Source: Rotaria socialis (taxonomy: Eukaryota; Rotifera; Eurotatoria; Philodinida; Philodinidae). Taken from it: a stretch of DNA of 64,000 nucleotides. The notes beneath the pieces were generated by a model, which saw only the letters and a list, made by a program, of their open reading frames with translations, was not told the origin of the DNA and made no database searches. Location: the NCBI GenBank assembly GCA_905331475.1, contig CAJNYU010004134.1, positions 395,160 through 459,159 on the forward strand, given 5' to 3'. Positions 13,299 through 26,617 of this stretch are shown piece by piece. Within the stretch, counting starts at the first letter, position 1; every line of letters starts with the position of its first letter. The position numbers and the translations under genes are program-made.

Positions 13299-14204
13299 TT
13301 ATTTAGTTTTCATAGGAATATAATTACCATCATGTAGAAAACACTGTTTGAAAATCTGAATCTGTGATCGATTCGTGCAATCATTGTCCTTAAATCGATG
13401 ACCAAGATTGTGAAGCATTTGATAAACGATTTCTCCAGCCCAAAATAACGCATTTGAACTGTTTTTAACTGATCCATTCAGTCTATCTTGATTCAATTCG
13501 ATTTCGAATTCACCATCAATTAAAAATGTTGATCCATGCGAAATACAAAAAATACATGGATGAGAATTATTACTTTCACTCTGGCTTTTTTCCTGAACTG
13601 GATAAATATTAATAATTGAAATTTCACCATTTTGACTTTGATGATTCAAACAAATCAGTTGGTATTGTAACAGTAGATATCTATTGAAATAAATTGAATT
13701 TTGTATTAAATTCGACTGTGACAATACTCCATGTGTTAACAAACAACCAGAATTACCGCAAATTTGATACATATTTTTTAAAATTTCTGGTTTGAAGAAT
13801 CTATCAGCAACAATCTGTAAAGCATTTTCAATCAATATCACTTGGTCTGCCGTGAAACCACTGTGAATTTCATAAAAAATTTCAAATTTTTCTCGACAAT
13901 TTTTCGATGTTATTCGTTTTGCCGGACCATAATAGTTTTTTTTATCATTTTGGGATATATTATTGAGGTCATTTGTAACTTGCTGTTGTTCAAATGATGA
14001 AATATCACTTTCATAAGATGTTCTTCGAGAATCATCAGAAGAAGATAATGAAAAAACATAGTCCTCATCTTCAATAGCGTCCAATGGTTGATAACGATGA
14101 CCTAAGAACTACATTAATATGTCAAAAATTTCAATATCTTTATTATGGCTTACGCGAGATTTGAGTCGATTTAAAACATTGCTCGATAATCTTTGTCGTG
14201 GCAT
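13299..14204 (-). CDS. Metalloprotease-like protein with degenerate zinc motif
   Basis: Two exons: 14204-14154 (17 codons from MPRQRLSS) and 14108-13299, phase 0, giving 286 residues. The start is the only ATG before the good donor (GTAAGCC). The N-terminal 70 residues are Ser/Asp/Gln-rich and look disordered. The remainder is globular and ends in AGEIVYQMLHNLGHRF, which resembles the HExxHxxGH zincin signature with the first His-Glu replaced by Tyr-Gln. If the resemblance is real, one zinc ligand and the general base are gone. No signal peptide or membrane segment. Family assignment is inferred from this motif only. It stands alone with long non-coding flanks and has no in-frame stops. Confidence 0.75.
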
Positions 14205-16614
14205 ATGATATGTTTGATAGGGATTACGACTTTTTTCTTGATAATATTTATAGAAAAAACAAGAGAATATATATTATTTTAGCCGTGTGTATGTTTGTTT
14301 ATATAGGTAAGTTTTGTTTACAATGTACGATGTTTTTCTTCTCATTTTCATTCCTGATGATGTGATCGATGTGGCTAAAACAATTTAAAAATGTCCCTTG
14401 ATTATTGTTTATTCATGATTTTTTTCCTTTGTTACAATTTATTTTTGGAAAGAGTAACGGTAAATCGATAGAAAATAGCCTCTAGCCCTTTTTAACCTGC
14501 CAGATTGGTGCAGACTATTTCGAAGTGTCTGAAATATTGTTTTTCGGATCAAATAAGTACAAAAGTTTGATTGATCGTCTCTTATTTTTGCATCCATTCT
14601 GTTGCAAAGAACTTCGTCAGTGAAAATTAGAGCACTTCTTTGAATCGATATAAATTTAAAAATCCAATCTGTTCTCACACGCTGACTAACTGAACGTTCT
14701 CCGAAATATAGCGCAAATGTAGACTAACAGCATCGCTATTGCCATTGAGTTCAATTCAACTTTTTTTTCTTTTAGCAGCCCTATGTGTTAATTGTAGAAT
14801 TACTGAAAATTTCAGTTTGTAAAACATGTTTCTTCTAGAAATAATCATAACCTGAAAATTCTTCAAAGATAAAATTTCTACTCAGAACATTCTGGATACC
14901 ACTTCAGATATACTGAAATGTCACCATCATCAATAAATCGTCAATCGACAAATCCTCTAAAATAATCACAGAAATCACTGAAAATGTTTCGAGCTTAACG
15001 AATTCGAATCAAACATCGCTTTCATCATATTATTGTGTTAGTTTCATCTTCTATTACCATATATTGACAAAAATAAATCTACTTAATACCAAGGAAACAA
15101 ATATAAAATGATGCATAGAGAATCATTTGCTTGATATTTATCATATTCTCTTGTTGTTCATTGGTTAATAATGAAATGAATGCTGGAATAATTATCAAAA
15201 TGAACAATTTGAATTGTTTAATGCTAAAGATATTTATTTCACATTTACTTCAATGAAATTATAACACTACAGTAACTCAGAGCCAAATTTCGATTGTGTC
15301 CATGTACATTAGTATGAGATACGTATTGTGTAGAGTTTGTCTTAGAATATACTGTTGTTTATAGTAACTATTCAAATTGTATTGTCATACCATTAAGAAA
15401 ATCGACACAGTTCATTTTTAGTGAAGCATTAAAAACAAGAATAAACTTCGATCTAGAAGAACGTGTTTAGCTATTTGATTATTAGTATTCAATAACTCAA
15501 ATTGAAATAGATCATGAAAGAGGAAAACATTGAAAGTAGGCAACACATAAAACATGCTCTCATGAGTTTTTGATTGTTTTTACTAGCTAATAACTATGTC
15601 AGATTCTCCACTCCTTCCAGTCGGATTTCAATAGGTTCGTGAAAAATCGTTAAGATGATGTAGATTACGATTCTTGTTTTCAAAGGCTATGAATATTTTT
15701 ATACTTTCCCCTGTGAACCATAATATACAATACTAAAAAGATCATAATTCTATGAAATAGCAATGTAAAAGTCGAATAAATTTTTCTTTCCTGACACTGT
15801 TAACAAATATCCGTTATATACAAGAGAAATTTTGCTTTTTAAATTCTATTCATTCTTGTGAAAATAATATTTTATTTTCTTTAAAAAAATCTAAGCAATG
15901 TTTAACTAAAATTTTATTTACAATATCAAAAGTAATCTAAACAACTAGACAAAAAAAACTATGCTTAAGTAAACGATCTTTGCATCATAGAAAAGAATAA
16001 GTTTCTCCGTAATGAGTATAATCAGCAAATGGCTAATATTCAAGTTCTTTCGTGGAAGCCTGAAATATTATTGGCCGAGAAATGAAAAGAAGCTAAAACT
16101 AAAAGACTAAAAATTGCCATGCATATGACAACACGAAGAAAAGACTTTTTCATTTTTGCATTGTATTCTCAAAGAATATAGATCTTTTGATAGTGTGTCT
16201 TATAACATATCGAAATAGAATCAAATGATTGAACAGTTATGAAAGAAGTGATAAGAAATCAAATTTGTTTACGATTATGTACTAAGATATTATATTTATG
16301 AATAAAGATTCTTATTAACTTAAATCAAGCAATTAAAAAGATGCGTTCGTACATGAAAATGAAATTGGAAACATCGTCTGAAAAGAAAATAAAATTTCGA
16401 AGTGCAAAATGTTTTTTTCTTGTATAATATGATTCGCTTTATTTAACAAAATAAAATTAGATAATAGACATAACATCTCGTTTTCATATTCAGATCTTTA
16501 ATCATAAATTGAATCGTAATGAAAGTTCATCAGTACAGTCAAAAAGAAAAAGAAAAGAAAATAACATCTATGCACAGAAATATAACAATCTATTGTGACT
16601 AGAAATTATTTTAA
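14205..16614. other. Intergenic, about 2.4 kb, nothing recognised
   Basis: AT-rich, with only a short open frame at 14439-14678 (-) that lacks a recognisable domain. It separates two leftward genes and probably holds the promoter of the 13299-14204 gene. Confidence 0.6.
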
Positions 16615-18435
16615 TCAATCATCTGAATCGTTATCGAAAATAATTTCTTTTGTTTTCTTTGCTTTCAATTCATTCTTTTGTTTATTATTATTATTATTAT
16701 TCGATGTTGGTAAAATAAATGCGTCAAGAATTTCTCCACCAGTTATATCATAGTCAACGGGTGTTGCATGAGGATGAAGTGTGTCACCATCGAATTCAAA
16801 TCGAATATTATTTGTTTTCATATCCCGCTTATATGCATCAAATATTATTTCAAAGCGATCAGTATCCAGTATTGTATATTCACGTTTGGATACGAGCGAT
16901 GAACGACGAGCTAAATTATGAAAGATTATTTTAGTCTTGTCTTTTTTAATCGATTTTCTTTTCATACATTACCTGAAGTTGCAGATGTTTGAATAAATAT
17001 ATTCATTTTTCGTACTAATGGATAAGATTCTAGTTGAGTATCATTCGATGAAAAATTTAATTGTTGCAATGTCATGGATTGATTATTGTCATCTAATTTT
17101 AATGTTTGATTGTTATATACAAGATAAATTGATGGTAAAGATAAGCGTTCAGCTACATCCTCCGAAAGACTCTTCAATGTTATTGATGATGGTACTGATA
17201 GATTTAATTGTCTTCCGTCAGAATGGTCAATTATTAATGTTATCGTTTTTAATAAAGATGATTTTACCGGACTCACTGGCTCGATAGTATCGGTACTGCT
17301 TGATGTTGCTAGAATGTATTAAAAAAATAATAAAAGGAGTTTTAAAAAAATTAACGTCTTTTTGTTGTTAACCATCAGAGGTATGTACCGTTGGGATTGG
17401 CTCAGCATTGCTTTTCTTAGAGAGGGCAAGTTGAATGATCATCCATTGGTTAACATGACGTTTTTTCTTATTTAAATTTTTATTCGAAGACACTCATACC
17501 GCCCGTTCGTATGTATTCTCATTTCTTATTTTTGACCTTCATTGAAGGAAAATCAATATCGAAACTAGAACATTAATCATAGTGTCTTTCTTTTGTGTGC
17601 CGAGAGAAAGACTCGAACCATGGTACTAACACTTCATATCGAAGTAGTCCATTCATCCAGGTGTATGTTTGTATTTGAAACGATAGATTCTTACTTATCT
17701 TTATTGGTTCATAGTCTTCGTAATCATCATCGTCGACTGATTGAATTTGTTTTTCACATAAGGGCTTGGTAACACGTAATACAGCATCCAATCGAGTATA
17801 AGCAGCAGTTTCACGTGTAACTTTTTCATCATCGTCGTCTAATTTACTTTTATTTAATGAATTCATTTTTGCTCTAAAAAAAGATAAAATATTGAAATGA
17901 GAAATAATAATAATAATAATGAATTTTCATTTATTATTTTAAATCTAATTTTACCTGCTTATAGGTACATTTTTATTTTGCTGTGCAACATCCATTAGAT
18001 ACTCATCTTCATCTTCATATTCTTGATCATCTGCTAGAGTTCGTTTTCCTAATTTAATTTTTCGTTTAACCTCTTTATTTTTCGATGTAAAACATGATGT
18101 AACGATGGCATCAATTTCATTCTTAATTAAATCTTTTTTTTCAATTGTTTCAGTTTGAATAAGAATCGATTGTATAGGAATAGTCACAAATGTTGATTTG
18201 TTTTTTTTTGTTGAAATTAAATCATGCTCACTGTCAGAATCTGTATTACTGGAACTCGATGATTGTCTAGAAGTAACTGGACTAAATAAATGAAATTATT
18301 TTATTTTATTATTTTATTGAAGAAGTGACAAATAAGAATAAGTTACGCTTGAAAAAATTGCTTCAACTGTGTTCGTTTATTATTTAATGATTTGGCTGTT
18401 TGATAAGCAAAAAAATCATCTTCATCGTCTTCCAT
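16615..18435 (-). CDS. NFATC2IP/Rad60/Esc2-like protein with SUMO-like domains
   Basis: Five exons in phase: 18435-18344, 18281-17955, 17873-17695, 17308-16973, 16910-16615, giving 409 residues from MEDDEDDFFAYQ. The N-terminal half is acidic and charged, with a basic patch (KEVKRKIKLGKR). Two ubiquitin-fold segments follow. One lies in exon 17308-16973 (ITLIIDHSDGRQLNLSVPSS). The C-terminal one is in the last exon: the stretch around RFEFDGDTLHPHATPVDYDI followed by GGEILDAFI is a typical Rad60-SLD/SUMO-like signature. The family acts in SUMO-linked genome maintenance and, in vertebrates, NFAT signalling; the role here is inferred. A six-Asn run (ATT repeat, about 16682-16702) and an acidic tail follow. 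The gene is head to head with CFAP251. Confidence 0.82.
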
Positions 18436-18775
18436 TAAGATTTTCTGTCTTCTATTAGAAAAGTGCCTTGATGAAGTGACAAAAAAAGAGAACGACAAGA
18501 CAAGGAACGAACTTATTCATGCACGATTGGCTAATTCACAATGGTCATTTCAATTTTATAATCCTAATTGATATGGTAAGGATATTTTTTATATATGAGG
18601 AAATGAATAGATCAGACTCGTTTTAAGATTTTTAATAATTATGTATCATATATTGATTGCTTTCAATTTCTTACGAGCACTCTTTATTAGTGAGCGTAAC
18701 TATAGAAACAAAGTGACGAATGGCAGAAGTATTCAAACAAAAAGAAAAAAAGAAGAATTTATTTAAATAACGAGA
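18436..18775. promoter_or_regulatory. Shared divergent promoter region
   Basis: 340 bp lie between the start codons of the NFATC2IP-like gene (-) and CFAP251 (+), so both must be driven from here. It is AT-rich; I see no unambiguous TATA box or binding site. Confidence 0.6.
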
Positions 18776-21700
18776 ATGTCTATATCACCACCGGAGGCTC
18801 CGCCATATCCAACAACACCAGAAGATGATCATGAAAATGAAGAAACATCTGCATCAGCTTATGCAGAAATATTGGTTTGTTTTATTAATTTAATTTAACT
18901 TAAGAAATAGCAGAAAACTAATTTATTTTTACTTGATCTATCATTTAGTCATTTCAATGGTGTTTTGGCTTTAACAAAGATTTACCAGTACTTAATTTAT
19001 CAATAAATAATACAAAAAAAATATTTTTTGTTGCTTCACAAATTGGAGTTTTATATGATTTTGCTAATAATCGACAACAGTTATTAATCGGACATGTATA
19101 TGCTTTCAGAATGATATTTCGAGAAATAGATCAATTACTTCTGTTTTTATTTTTGTTTTGTTTAGAGAAATAACATAACATGTTGTTGTATTAGTAATGA
19201 TAAGCGTTGGTTATGTACAGCTGATAGTGGTCGAGATTGTACAATTATTATTTGGGATACAATAACAGGGTTTGTTAACAATTGCTCCAGTTGTTTTGAG
19301 GATTTTTTTTTGAATCTCTTGTTTATACAGATTGCCGAATCAAACTTATTTCGATGTTATCAATGGAACAGGAGCTGTAGCATTTAGTAATGATGCAAAA
19401 TATCTAGCAACAATGAGTCAGCAAGCTCCTCAAGTAAAATTTTCTTTCACAGACTCTTTTTTTTTGCAGAAAATTAATATTAAATATTGAATAGATAATG
19501 TCAATATGGGATTGGACAGCGGAAAGTGATCGACCACTATGTGCATTAGAATTAAGAAATGATTATTCAAATCAGCATTATTTACAATTTAATTCTCGTC
19601 AATCATCTCAGTTAGTATCGAATTCAACAACGCAAGTTATTTTTTATGAATGGTCACATGAGAATGGTATAAATTATTATGATCCAGAATTAAGCGAAAG
19701 AGTAAAAACAATTTAAAAAAACCGAAATTTATTTGTAGAAAATAAAAATATATTCGTTTTTCTATTCAGACATTTAATACACCGCGTGAAAAACTTGGCT
19801 ATTTAACTCAATCAGTTTTTCTTCTTCATCCAACGCGAGTTGTGACAGGTACGACAACTGGCAAACTTGTTCTTTGGGATTGTAAAACAAATGGAAATGC
19901 ATTCGAAATGAATAAAAAACAAACAAATGAAATAAAACAAAATGATTTATCACGTCAATCAACAAAAATGGTAGACAATAGAGAATTAACACGTGACACA
20001 TTAAAATCATCAACATCTACACGTAGCGGAACTTTATCATCAAGAAAGTCTTCAGCAAAAACAAACGAACAAAGTGATCAAGACGACGAAGAGAAAACTG
20101 AAAAACAAGTAACATTTATTGAACCACCAGAAAAGACGAATGGTACAGTTTGTTTGTTTGTTTGTTTGTTTGTTGATTTCATTTTTTGGAAATTTATTCT
20201 TTGTCTCTTGCACTGCTAAGTTAATCATTAGTTGACTATTTAAGACTTTGCTCAATATCATTTAAAGGAGAAAAAAAAGACTGTTAGAGATTGTCGAGAA
20301 AGAACGCCAAAAACAATAGTAAATTTTCACAGTTGAACTTATAAAAACATAAGAAAATCGTATGTATCCGAATATCAAGAAATTTTAAAATATGATATTT
20401 CCTATTGTGTATTTTCGATTTAAATTAATTTTAAACGATACTTCAACAACGATAACTTATCAATATCATATGCGAATTAATCATCGATTTCTATGACTTA
20501 TTAAATAAAAAACGTCGTCTTTGGACAAATAAATTCCATCTGAAAAGAAAGATTTTTTTAAATTCGAGGTCATGTGGGGTAAGAATAGATATCGATCAAA
20601 ACAGGTGCGAAATAGTAAAGGATCAAAAAATGGAATTGTTAAGTGAATGTCTTTCATGAATGATTCCTTCTTTTATTGTTTACGTTGAGTAAGAAGTATC
20701 AAAGATTTTCTGGATTATTATTCAACAGATATCTGATCAGAAAGTAACTTTCTGTGATTGAAAAACTCGTCTATTTACTTTTTATCTTAGTTAAAAAAAC
20801 TGACGAGCGATCAGAATTTTCCTCCATGAATAAACGAGCATTCAAATTATGTGAACCACAGCGAAAAGCAATTACTGTTTTAGTCGCAACAAATGAGTAA
20901 GTAATATATTTTAAACAAATCAATCAAGCAAAACAAAGTATGACTATAACATATTTTCCTTAGTCTTGTCGTAACAGGTGATAGTGATGGAGTGATTCGA
21001 TTCTTCGATCAAGAACTTAAATTACGTATGTGGTTTGAACATTTTCGTGTTGGACCAATTCAATCTATATCATTCACATATACAACATCAGACTATGCGT
21101 CTCCGTATATGCCATCAAATTTAGCACATAAACATAATGAATCAACATTAGCTCAACCTCCATTTTCATCGTTTGATTTTACAATATCATCATCTCATGC
21201 TGTTATAGCTCATGTAACTCAATCTGGCCAACAGATATCAATTATAAAACGTGATTCTTCAACAGCTATATATGCATTAGATACTCATCCATTTGATCAT
21301 AAATTGTGTTTTGCTAATGCATCTGGTCGTTTACAATTATGGGATTATCAACAAAAAACAATCATAACAAGTGTTCAACATACACATGATAATGCTATTA
21401 CACAATTACGTTATAATCATAATGCGAGTTTTATTGCTGTTGGTTATGCGAATGGACAGCTGACATTATGTGATGCTTTATCGTTAGAAAGTATTCTCAA
21501 AGCACCATTTCATTATGCAAAAACGACAATTATTTTTATTGAATTTTCACAAACATCAACTTATTTAGCTACAGCGGTAAGAATTGAGTATGGTTATTGT
21601 GTTGAATTCTAAATATTGAATTAAAGTTTTGATAAGTGAACTTATAAAGAAACGAACGTCATGTAATTTCTTTAATGTCTTAAAAACTCACGAAAATATT

Positions 21701-24700
21701 TTTATAGAAAAATTTGAAAATAAAGTTTATAAATGTGAAACGTTAACATTTCTGTAAGTTTCAATAATCTTGATATACTTAAAGGTAAAGTCTACATAGA
21801 TATTTCGATTCTGACAAAAATTTCTTTAATGAAAACATGTTCTAACGTTGAATAATTGACTGATGTTATTAACATGAATGACTACCGATGTATATTTAGA
21901 CATTTTATTAGATTTGGAAAAACAACACATGTTCTCTTTTGCTCGATCCCATCATTTATCTATGCTTTATTTGTCATGAGAATGTGACTTAGATTTAATA
22001 AAAATTCTTGAATTCCAATTTAATTGAATTTATTAAAAAATGAATATGCATAAAAAAGCGTTATAATAAAATCAATCATGCAACTTCTTCTTTTGAATTG
22101 CATTTTAATAAGAATTCATAGATTACTCTCATCAATAAAACTAATATTTAATGAATATCTTATTATCGTACATAACTATTTTAAAATTTGCTTGTTTTCT
22201 TTTAAAACAATACTATTCTTCCAAATTAGAATAAACGCGTTAACGCATTGATTAATAGAATCGGATTTCAAATAAACATTTAGTTAATATTCTTTTATAG
22301 GAAGATGATTATACAGTATCTGTTTATCGACAAAATTTAAACAGTGAAGATATGTATACATTTCTTGGTCGTTATCGAGCACATTATAAACCCATTCAAG
22401 CATTGTTTTTTGGTTTGACACCTGATGACCATCAGCCGATATTAATTACGATTGGTAAGAAAAATAGAAATTAATTTTCTTTTCTTCGATTTAATATTTA
22501 AACAAAAATGATCTTTTGATTTATTAGGCGCTGATCATATTTTAGCTGAATATGATTTGAATGAAAGTGAAATAGATCATCTGGCTTTAAAACCGTCAAC
22601 ACGCATTGAACAAATAGCTGAACCAATGTCTGCTTGTTATTATCCATCATCATTAACAAAAGAATCATTTATAATTACAATTAATAATGAATATAAGTAT
22701 AAATTGTATAATTCTAGTACAAAAATGTGTCGAAAAACAATATTAGGACCAACATTTGGTTCACCATTACGTAAAATAGGAATTCTACCAAAATTAGACG
22801 AAGATTCTAACGAAGAATATATTTATTTTATGACAACAGATAAAATAGGTCTTCAACGTTTACCGTTAACTGGTAATCCGTATGATCAAATGGCTATAAT
22901 AGCACATCCAAATCGTGTGAGTGATGTACGTTCAAGTTATGATGGACAATATTTATTTACAAGTGGTGGACTTGATAACGTTGTACACATGTTACGTGTT
23001 AATCCAGAAGTTCTACAAGCACAAGCACAATTAGGCGGAAAAGATTTGATACCCTTTTATAAATTATTAGAAGGTGGACGTGAAGGGGAAATTTTTCGAG
23101 AAATGCAAGAATTATTTTATTACAGTCAACTGAGATAGTAAGTTCTACTTCTTCTCAAATAACAGTTGGATGAATGTGAGTCGGACAATCATTTCGAGAA
23201 AATTATGAAATCATAAAGAATCCCTAATTCTCACTGTTGGAGATAAAACTAGTTGAATCAATTATAATTCTATTCAACCCACTGACTTGAAATGGTTATA
23301 ACCTATTTTAACTGCAACAGTGCTAATTTTATTCATCAATATAGTTTTCTTCGGTGAATTACATGTGTAGATGATGAAACCAATCAAACGAAAAAAAGGA
23401 TCGTATAAAATATGTACCCTTTCCAACGTTAGATCGAGCCATGTCATCTGCTGCGTATCTGAAAAAAAACGAATCGCTCTAATTAGTCAGACTGATAAGA
23501 TATTTCTGTCTTTGAATACAATATCAAAATCGAAGTCATAACTGCTACTTTTATATTTCATTTAGCAAACGTTGAATGAAAAGCATTGACTGTAATAAGT
23601 AGAAGACTTATCTGATTAACTCTTTAAGCAATTGGAGTTTCTATCGAAAAATACTCAACTTTATTGATCTAAGTCAGAAGAAGATATCCATGTTTCATAC
23701 ATGTGATGTGAATTCCACTACAGTTAGGACTGGTGCATTTTAATTGTAAATCATATTTTGTTTGATGACATAAAAGTTTTATCAAATGTTCTAATATTAT
23801 GACATATTCAGTCGAAAAGTTTATATAAATAATTTTGATTGATGCTAACTTTAAAATTTGTGTTCGTAAAATTTTTCTCATAAAGATAATTTTGCTTTTT
23901 GTTTAAAGAACTAGTAGATGATCAGAAGAAAGAATTCTTTTTTAATTGAAATTAACAAGTATTGTTTCCACTGTTCATCTTTATCTCAGATGCTCTAAAA
24001 TCATTATTATAAAATAACCTCGTGTGGAATTTCGAAAATGAATATTAATTAACAATATTTTATAATTTTAGTCAAGATATAAATCGATTTGATCGTCGAG
24101 AAATAACAGCGAAAATTCCATTAAGTGAAATTCCATTTGTGATGAGAGCATTAGGTTATTATCCAACGGAACAAGAAGTATGTGTCATTAATATTTTCTT
24201 TCGTTTTGTTTTTATTTAAAAATTTTACAAAAAAATGATTAGATTGATGATATGCTCAATGAAGTTAAATTCAGTACTTACGTTGATACGAATACCTATG
24301 TTGAAAATATTGATCTGAATGATTTTATTAAACGTAACAGTTTATTAGTTTTGCATTGTTTAATATTCTGGAAAAATTTTCATAATTTTTTAGTATATAT
24401 AAATCATCGACCAGCATTTGGTCTTAATCCATCGGATCTTTATCATGCGTTTAGTGCCATTGCTAATCAATGGGATCCTGGAAATGGTCAACCACAAATG
24501 AATCGTGAAAATCTTTTATATCTTTTACAACAATATGGTGAACATATAAATGATTATGAAATGGCTGATTGTTTATCAAATTTACTTCATTTAAATAATG
24601 AATCAACAGAAATGTTTGATACAATGAATGCAGAAGATGCTTGTACGTTGATAAAAATTGATTTTAATATTTCTTTATATACGAGTTACTTCTAATTTAA

Positions 24701-25006
24701 ATGCTAGGTCAATTCATCGAGAATCAATTACCGGAATACGTCACAATACAAACGTTTATGGAAGATTTATTAAAAATGCCCTCTCAATATGTTGATCAAG
24801 TGATGTTTTCCGTTAAAGCACAACAAAGACATCGTTCATCAATAGCTTTTCCAAAAGAGAAAAAGAATCAATACTCAACTGAACAACAGAAGCAACAACA
24901 ACAACAGCACCAGCACCAGCAGCATCCACAACAAGTACAGCAACGTCTTCGTTCAGCTATGACATCAACAACACGAAGTACAACGTCAGCTTCGAATGAT
25001 TCTTGA
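18776..25006 (+). CDS. CFAP251: Cilia- and flagella-associated protein 251 (WDR66)
   Basis: Axonemal WD-repeat protein of the calmodulin- and spoke-associated complex at the base of radial spoke 3. Fourteen exons, all in phase: 18776-18874, 18949-19095, 19166-19269, 19331-19433, 19495-19701, 19770-20142, 20791-20896, 20964-21576, 22301-22454, 22528-23137, 24072-24177, 24243-24333, 24394-24642, 24708-25006; 1,086 residues. WD repeats run from exon 2 (WLCTADSGRDCTIIIWD) through exon 10. Family landmarks are MCRKTILGPTFGSPL, LTGNPYDQ, GGREGEIFREMQELFYYSQL and, in the EF-hand-like C-terminus, EIPFVMRALGYYPTEQE. The C-terminus ends in a Gln/His-rich tail. A charged insert of about 90 residues lies in exon 6. 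Introns of 648, 724 and 934 bp contrast with the other introns of about 60 bp. No defects seen. Confidence 0.95.
20149..20174 (+). repeat. TTTG tetranucleotide repeat
   Basis: About six TTTG units just inside the 5' end of CFAP251 intron 6. Confidence 0.85.
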
Positions 25007-26617
25007 ATATTTCAGAAATTTTTGAATATTTTATAGAAAATATAATAATCGAAAGAATATTTTTAACTCTTAATTCGCTGTTTATGCTTATGGCATAAAG
25101 TTGCTAACTCGAAATATTTTTTCTTCACTTGAAAGAATATTATTGAATTTTATTTATTATTTAACTATTATTGTCAAAAGACAAACGATCGTATTCGTCG
25201 AAAATTATTGAGAAAGTATTAAGTTACTAATTTTAATTAGTCAAGTATTAGATACAATTAACTGTTACGATCAATTCAGATTATAAAATATGTCACATAA
25301 ATATCTACGATATTTTCTCACAGTAATATTTCAATTATGTTGCAAACAATACAGAAGATTCTTAAAACCTTAAGTTTCCATCTATATTTGATACACAAGG
25401 TCCTAAAATAAAATCTCATCAATAATCATAGACTTGAAATTTCACTTGACTATAAAATCTTGTATGAAGCTTTAAATATCAATGATAAAGCGATCTCTAT
25501 GTCAAAATAATTACCACGAGAATTGAATAAGAATCACTTATCTTTAAAATGCATGTAATTATAGTTGCCCTAGAATAAAATTTTTGTCTGTTGTTGTCAT
25601 TAGAAAATTAAAAAATTGTTTAGTTTTCAATCAACTATTGGATAGAAACCAAAGAGAAAAATGGCAAGTAATTACAGGAAATTTCATTTCTACAAGAATT
25701 CTATTAATAGTTATCAAAAGAATCTAATGCATATTGACGATCGATTCCCCAAAAGATTCTTAGCTTCATTATTTATCATAAATTAAGTTCAAAAATACTA
25801 CTTTCATGATTGCCTATTCCAAGAGAAAAGTAATGAGATTCTGCTACCATCTTTGTTTTAATGTTCTTAATTTTCTTACCAAACATTTACTATGATTCAT
25901 TGGCCTTATTTGATAATAAAAAAATAGCAAAAATAACAAACAAAATATCTTATTTCTTTGTTCTTTAAACATATCGTTAACAATCTGAATGAAAACATAC
26001 AATCAAATTATATATTATTGTCTGTAGTAAGGCGAGGATTTAAGGACATTCATCAAAATACAGAATAAGAAAATGAAATGCTTCTTTCGATAATATTGTC
26101 TTTAGTTTTTATTTTATCGATCCTTGAATAGTAGCAAAATTTACCAAAATGTACTTTTCCTGTCGAACTTCGTGTCGGCGAACGGCATTTTCTATTAGGT
26201 AGCAAAACAATCCATATGGTTGTGTCGATCTTTACATTTTCATAATCTGTTTAATGGAATCTTCTCTGACTTTCATTCTAGAGACTATCGTGACACAAAA
26301 CTAACAAATAATGATATGCAAAGTAAGAAAATACAGAAACTCCGCGAATTATTTAATGTTTCATACGATATTGATGCGCGTAAAGATTGAATAGATACAT
26401 AAATTCTTTAGATTTTTTCAAGCACACTAAATTAAAAAAGGAGTACACCGCTCTACTATTCTTATGAAAAATAAATCATTTTTTTTGTATTGATTTAAGA
26501 CAATACTCAAATCGACTGAAACGAAATATGAAATGACACGATTAGATTGTTGATGCTAATAATTGATGGCATCAACTACTGTTGAACAGGCAGTACTGCT
26601 CCGGATGATGAAGAATT
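25007..26617. other. Intergenic between convergent genes
   Basis: 1.6 kb of AT-rich DNA between the CFAP251 stop and the tail of the leftward propeller gene. No coding frame, RNA gene or repeat recognised. Confidence 0.6.

Noticed and set aside
14439-14678. 79-codon minus-strand frame
   Set aside because: No splice partners, no domain, isolated in intergenic DNA.
17018-17287. Plus-strand frame opposite the NFATC2IP-like gene
   Set aside because: Antisense shadow of exon 17308-16973, which has phase-consistent splicing and domain similarity.
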